Shown: positions 8,265 through 11,513 of the stretch, in pieces | Layout: each line of letters opens with the position of its first letter | How positions within the stretch are numbered: the stretch's first letter is position 1 | Translations under genes and position numbers: made by a program | Notes under the pieces: model-generated | Database searches by the model: none | What the model was told of the DNA's origin: nothing | Seen by the model: only the letters and a program-made list of their open reading frames with translations | Source of the DNA: Hymenoscyphus infarciens | Lineage: Eukaryota; Ascomycota; Leotiomycetes; Helotiales; Helotiaceae | Direction of reading: 5' to 3' | Assembly: GCA_001414345.1 (NCBI GenBank) | Contig: LLCB01000713.1 | Location: 1 to 11,513, forward strand | Length of the DNA: 11,513 nt

Positions 8265-8610
8265 ATAGGTTCGGAATAGCTTTAGAGCCGCTTTGAATAG
8301 GTTTAGAATAGGTTCGGAACCTTTTTAAACTATAGTTTAACTATAGCTCTAAATGTTTCTACGATTTAGAATAGGTTCGGAACCTCTCTAAATAGGTTTA
8401 GAACCTTTCTAAACTACGGTTCAGTTATAGCTCTAAACGTTTCGACGATTCAGAATAGGTTCTAAACCTATTCAGAGAGGTTTAGAACCTATTCAGAACC
8501 TATTCAGAACCTATTCAGAACCTATTCAGAACCTATTCAGAACCTATTCCGAACCTATTCAGAACCTATTCTAAACCTATTCAGAACCTATTCAGAACCT
8601 ATTCCGAACC
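8265..8610 (+). repeat. 11-bp minisatellite (GAACCTATTCA)
   Basis: The part at 8450-8610 is a run of GAACCTATTCA / GAACCTATTCC. The part at 8265-8445 carries the complementary polarity (GAATAGGTTCG) interleaved with an imperfect repeat of about 75 bp that contains AAACTAYRGTTYARYTATAG. The whole block is homologous to 1375-1740 in B1, where GAACCTATTCA has become GAACCTATTTA or AAACTTATTTA. Confidence 0.88.
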
Positions 8611-8673
8611 TATTGAAATCGATTCAATACCGATTTGAACTAGGTTTGAGTAAAAGCGAGTGGGCATATACGT

Positions 8674-8860
8674 AGTTTTTTATCTTCTTACTTCTTATAG
8701 TTAGATAACTAAGAGTTAAGATTAGTACCTTCTTATATTATACTATATAATATTACGTTGTTTTAACTTCTATTCTATTAAATAGATAATTTAATTAAGA
8801 ACTAAGACTATTCTTATAATTAGATAATAAGACTTTAAAATAATTATTAGTACTTATATA
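8674..8860. other. AT-rich spacer, no gene
   Basis: Sequence between B2 and A3, with no recognisable coding or repeat structure. It ends in TACTTATATA directly before A3. A2 is also preceded by TACTTATATA and A1 by TCTTATATA, which hints either at insertion-site preference or at a terminus lying a few bases further left than I placed it. Confidence 0.45.
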
Positions 8861-8954
8861 GCCTCTACTAGGGTTTTAAGCTAGTATTAACTTAGACTTA
8901 ATACTAGTTTAATACTAGTTTAAGATATTAGTTATTTCTTAAAATAGCTCTAAT

Positions 8955-9170
8955 ATGTTTTATAAAACGATTTAAAGTAAGAAACCGATTTATAAAACGA
9001 TTTAAAGTAATTTAACCTAATTTATAAAACGATTTAAAGTAATTTAAGCTACTTTATAAAATAATTTAAAGTAAGAAACTAATTTATAAAACGATTTAAA
9101 GTAATTTAACCTAATTTATAAAATAATTTAAAGTAAGAAAGTAATTTATAAAACAATTTAAAATTATAAA
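8955..9170 (+). repeat. ~30-bp minisatellite, left arm of A3
   Basis: Units of ATTTATAAAACGATTTAAAG with TAAGAAACCG or TAATTTAACCT spacers, equivalent to 2295-2480 and 4705-4925. The order of the two spacer types differs among A1, A2 and A3, which suggests unit gain and loss after the copies separated. Confidence 0.72.
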
Positions 9171-9863
9171 CTAACTTATAATCTAGTACTTAACTTAGTT
9201 TAAAAAACATATCTAAAATAAAGTATTTAAAAGAAAAAATAAAAAGTCTAAAAAGAGTGTTTTTTTTTTAAAGGCGATTTAAGTAGCTTTTTATATATTA
9301 ACTTTAATTAGTAAGTATATATTAATAATCCTTAAAAGTAGAGCTACTATTATATAGATTTAGTATATTATATAACTAAAGTAGGTTATATAGTAGAGCG
9401 TGGCTTTCGTACTAGAGTTACTCTTACTAAACATAGTATACTATATATAACTAGCTATATAACTACTAAGACCTAGTATATAAGCTATCTCTATCTTCGA
9501 CTTTAACTTTAACATCTTTAACTTTAATACTTTACTTTAATAATAACGATAATAATAATAACTATCTATTACTATTATATTATATTCCTTACTTAGTATT
9601 AACATCTACTTATTAGTATTATAATCTAGGTTATATTTATTATATTCACTACCCTAGTTAATTCTACGTTATTAAATAATATTAGCTAGTATATTTTAGT
9701 AGAGTAAATAAGAAGCCTTAAATTAGTTACCTAGTAAATCAGAAGTATTAGATTTATTATCTACGTTATTACTATTACTATTGCTATTACTATTACTATT
9801 ACTTTTATAGTATATATTATTTCTACTCTTACTTTCTAAACTAACGTACGTACCTTATAGTTT

Positions 9864-9903
<40 letters not shown>
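9864..9903 (+). repeat. (CTAA)10 microsatellite in the core of A3
   Basis: Ten perfect CTAA copies at the same site as (CTAA)11 of A2. The CTAA unit contains no CpA, so RIP cannot erode a pure tract. Confidence 0.85.
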
Positions 9904-10462
9904 TTAAACTAATTATATCGAGGCATATATATAAAGATAATATTATTTAAGTTAGTAGAACATTTAGTAGAATAATTAGTAGAATTAGTAGAATTAGTAA
10001 AATTAGAATTAGTAGAAGCAGGACTCGAGTATTCGACGAACTAGAGCATATTATATAAGAGTAGTATAGCTATGTAATATACGTCTAATCATATGATTCT
10101 AGTCTTTTTTTATATATATTTACTAGTAATAAATAGTTTTTAGTACTAATTTAAGACTACTCTAATACTAAGTTACTACTAGTTTAAAGCAGGTCTAGAA
10201 TTAAGTTAAACTAGTATCTAATACTAACTTAACTCACCTAACCTAGTTTATAACCTAGTTTAACTCGCTAAAATAAGTTAGGTTTTACTACTATAAATTA
10301 TCTTAAGTCAGTTTTAAAGTATATTAAACCTAGTTCTTAAGTTATTTTAAACTATATTAATCTATTTTATAAACTAGCTTAAATATACTTCTAGAATTAG
10401 TCTAAATTACCTCTAAACCTAATTCAACTCTAACTTAAAACCCTTATAAGTTAGTAGTAAAG

Positions 10463-11047
10463 TATATATCTTAGACTCTAAGCTTTATTAATAAATACTA
10501 CGTTATTAAAATATCTTAGAACTAAAGTAACCTTAAAGATTAATCTATTATATCTATCCCCTAGCTTAGTATTACTCTAGTTAACTTATATAGTAACTTT
10601 TTATTCTAAAACCTTATTACTAAACATTGTCTTAGTAGTATAGCTAGTACTAATATTAAGTATACTAGCTTACTAGAAAGCCTTATACTAAGTACTACTA
10701 AAATAGACTATCTCACTAGTATATTTAAATATCTAAAAACAAAAGCTATTTTTTATAAAGACTAGTTTAAAGACCTTATATACTCTATTTAGCTAGTAAT
10801 ATTTAATAAAGTATATAATAAGCTTCCTCTTAAGCCTAAAACTAGATAACTTCTTAATTTATAAAATATTCTTTATACTTATATTATTTTAAGAGTATAT
10901 AAACCCTTTACTATATTACTATTTTAATCTAGTTGGTTTTAGAATAATAAAAATTCTAGTTTTCTAACTACTTTTTAATATTATATAATTATATAAATTT
11001 TTTATATTAGTCCTTCTCTTAACTAAAACACGCTCTTTTATTAAACT
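10463..11047 (+). other. Decayed sequence upstream of copia Gag (LTR/leader candidate or unrelated fragment)
   Basis: Between the end of A3 and the Gag remnant lies 585 bp with no clear identity. By position it should include the 5' LTR and leader of the downstream copia element, but I find no LTR ends, no repeated LTR and no convincing primer-binding site. A frame from about 10490 to 11029 on the plus strand has only TAA/TAG stops and contains pieces such as KIDYLTSIFKYLK and NKVYNKLPLKPKTR, so a decayed coding fragment from another source is equally possible. The minus strand is about as open, which lowers the value of this observation. Confidence 0.3.
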
Positions 11048-11513
11048 ATAATATCTTTTAGTTCTTTTAAAAGTAGTAAATTAGTTAGAAAAGCTAACTA
11101 TATAGAATAGTATAAAGAGGCTAAACTCTTTCTAGAAATTAATAGATTTATATTATATATAAACTTATTTATTACTAGACTTAATAAAGATTTATACTAT
11201 ATAAATAGAGAACCTAGGTTAGTAGAGCTTAGTATTAAATATAAAGAATATAACTCTAACTATACTAGAAATAGCTAAAAAGCTTTAAAAGCTATTAAGT
11301 TTATTATATCTATTAATAATATAAACTAGTTTAAAGATAAAACTAACTCTAATACTATATAAGCGTATATAATAGCTATATATAAAGAATCTAGTTTTAA
11401 TCTAATTAGTTAATATCTAAATATAATTATTAAATCTAGCTAAAACTCTTATAAAAACGTTAATAAATATATAAGTATTATATAAAGTATAGCTTTATAT
11501 CTTAAAAACTTAA
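11048..11513 (+). pseudogene. Ty1/copia Gag N-terminal part, RIP-mutated, partial at right edge
   Basis: A single frame of 155 codons runs to the window end with seven stops, all TAG or TAA. Pieces that match fungal copia Gag proteins, as I know them, are ANYIE*YKEAKLFLEIN (normally a Trp at the stop), YTRNS*KALKAIKFIISI and FKDKTNSNTI*AYI. These are followed by YKESSFNLIS*Y, which corresponds to FGESS..I.RY. The usual start is gone: where Met is expected the frame has two ATA codons (11048-11053), each one G-to-A step from ATG. Gag would form the particle shell of the retrotransposon. The zinc knuckle, protease, integrase and RT would lie to the right, outside the window. It is oriented away from the nest of A and B elements and is a different copy from the left copia remnant. 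Confidence 0.8.

Larger units (their letters stand above)
6803..8673 (-). mobile_element. Element B, copy 2, the least mutated copy
   Basis: About 1.87 kb, inverted relative to the other copies. In its own orientation (right to left): outer end TACGTATATGCCCACTCGC; TTTACTCAAACCTAGTTC; an 11-bp array (8265-8610); linker; shared core (about 8172 down to 7293); an 11-bp array (7225-6940); a unique stretch; a second 11-bp array (6895-6842); and the other end TTTACTCAACTCTGG read from 6837. The ends share TTTACTCAA as a short inverted repeat with similar sequence inward. CA, TG, CG and GG are common here and nearly absent in B1, so it escaped most RIP. No transposase is recognised. Homology with B1 extends about 35 bp beyond the TTTACTCAA motif on the left side, so the true terminus may lie there. 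Confidence 0.75.
8861..10462 (+). mobile_element. Element A, copy 3
   Basis: About 1.6 kb with the same order as A1 and A2: left end CCTCTACTAGGGTTTTAAGCTAG; ~30-bp minisatellite (8955-9170); shared core (about 9219-10105); A-specific right arm; right end CTTAAAACCCTTATAAGTTAGTAGTAAAG. The right terminal motif CGCGGGTT of A1 and A2 has decayed to TATAAGTT, as RIP would do. TATATA stands on both sides (8855-8860 and 10463-10468), a possible target duplication that low complexity makes uncertain. The core part near 9990-10060 keeps some CG and CA (GGACTCGAGTATTCGACGAAC). Confidence 0.78.

Noticed and set aside
1309..10462. A and B as solo LTRs of the flanking copia elements
   Set aside because: The ends are inverted-repeat-like and not the TG..CA ends of LTRs. 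The copies are in both orientations with minisatellite arms, and no copy is seen directly beside the Gag start or RNase H end in the expected place.
10490..11029. Decayed host gene upstream of Gag
   Set aside because: The opposite strand is about equally open, stops become dense after 10840, and no domain is recognisable. It is kept only as an uncertain region.
1..11513. Bisulfite-converted or sequencing-artefact DNA
   Set aside because: Both C-to-T and G-to-A changes occur on the same strand, and B2 and parts of the A ends keep normal C and G, which chemical conversion of one strand would not give.

Overview
The window is almost entirely repetitive, AT-rich DNA, and I see no intact gene in it. 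By eye about three quarters of the bases are A or T. The dinucleotides CA and TG are nearly absent over long stretches: in positions 1-600 I count one of each. TA is heavily over-represented, and almost every premature stop is TAA or TAG. This is the footprint of repeat-induced point mutation (RIP: C to T, mostly in CpA, on both strands). It points to a filamentous ascomycete (Pezizomycotina) and to a heterochromatic block such as an AT isochore, subtelomere or pericentromere. The species cannot be named from this sequence.

Layout. Positions 1-1310 (minus strand) are a wrecked Ty1/copia retrotransposon: the end of Gag with a RIP-destroyed zinc knuckle, fused by a large internal deletion to the C-terminal reverse transcriptase and RNase H. 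It runs off the left edge. Positions 1309-10462 are a nest of five copies of two related, apparently non-autonomous elements, here called A and B (my labels). Copies A1 (2206-3748), A2 (4618-6214) and A3 (8861-10462) are about 1.54-1.60 kb, in the same orientation, with similar inverted ends. Copy B1 (1309-4461, same orientation) is split in two by A1. Copy B2 (6803-8673) is inverted and much less mutated. A and B share a core of about 0.88 kb but have completely different terminal arms: A carries ~30-bp minisatellites, while B carries arrays of 11-bp repeats at both ends. Short non-coding spacers (4462-4617, 6367-6802, 8674-8860) and a 20-bp tandem array (6215-6366) separate the copies. Positions 10463-11047 are decayed sequence without a clear identity, and 11048-11513 is the start of a second copia Gag (plus strand), RIP-mutated and running off the right edge.

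How it fits together. Nothing here looks expressed. The order of events that can be read is: copia and B insertions, A1 inserting into B1, then RIP. B2 escaped most of the mutation and is the best template for the ancestral sequence. The most unusual point is the A/B pair: one core carried between two different sets of ends, with B using three different 11-bp repeat families that share the word GAAC.
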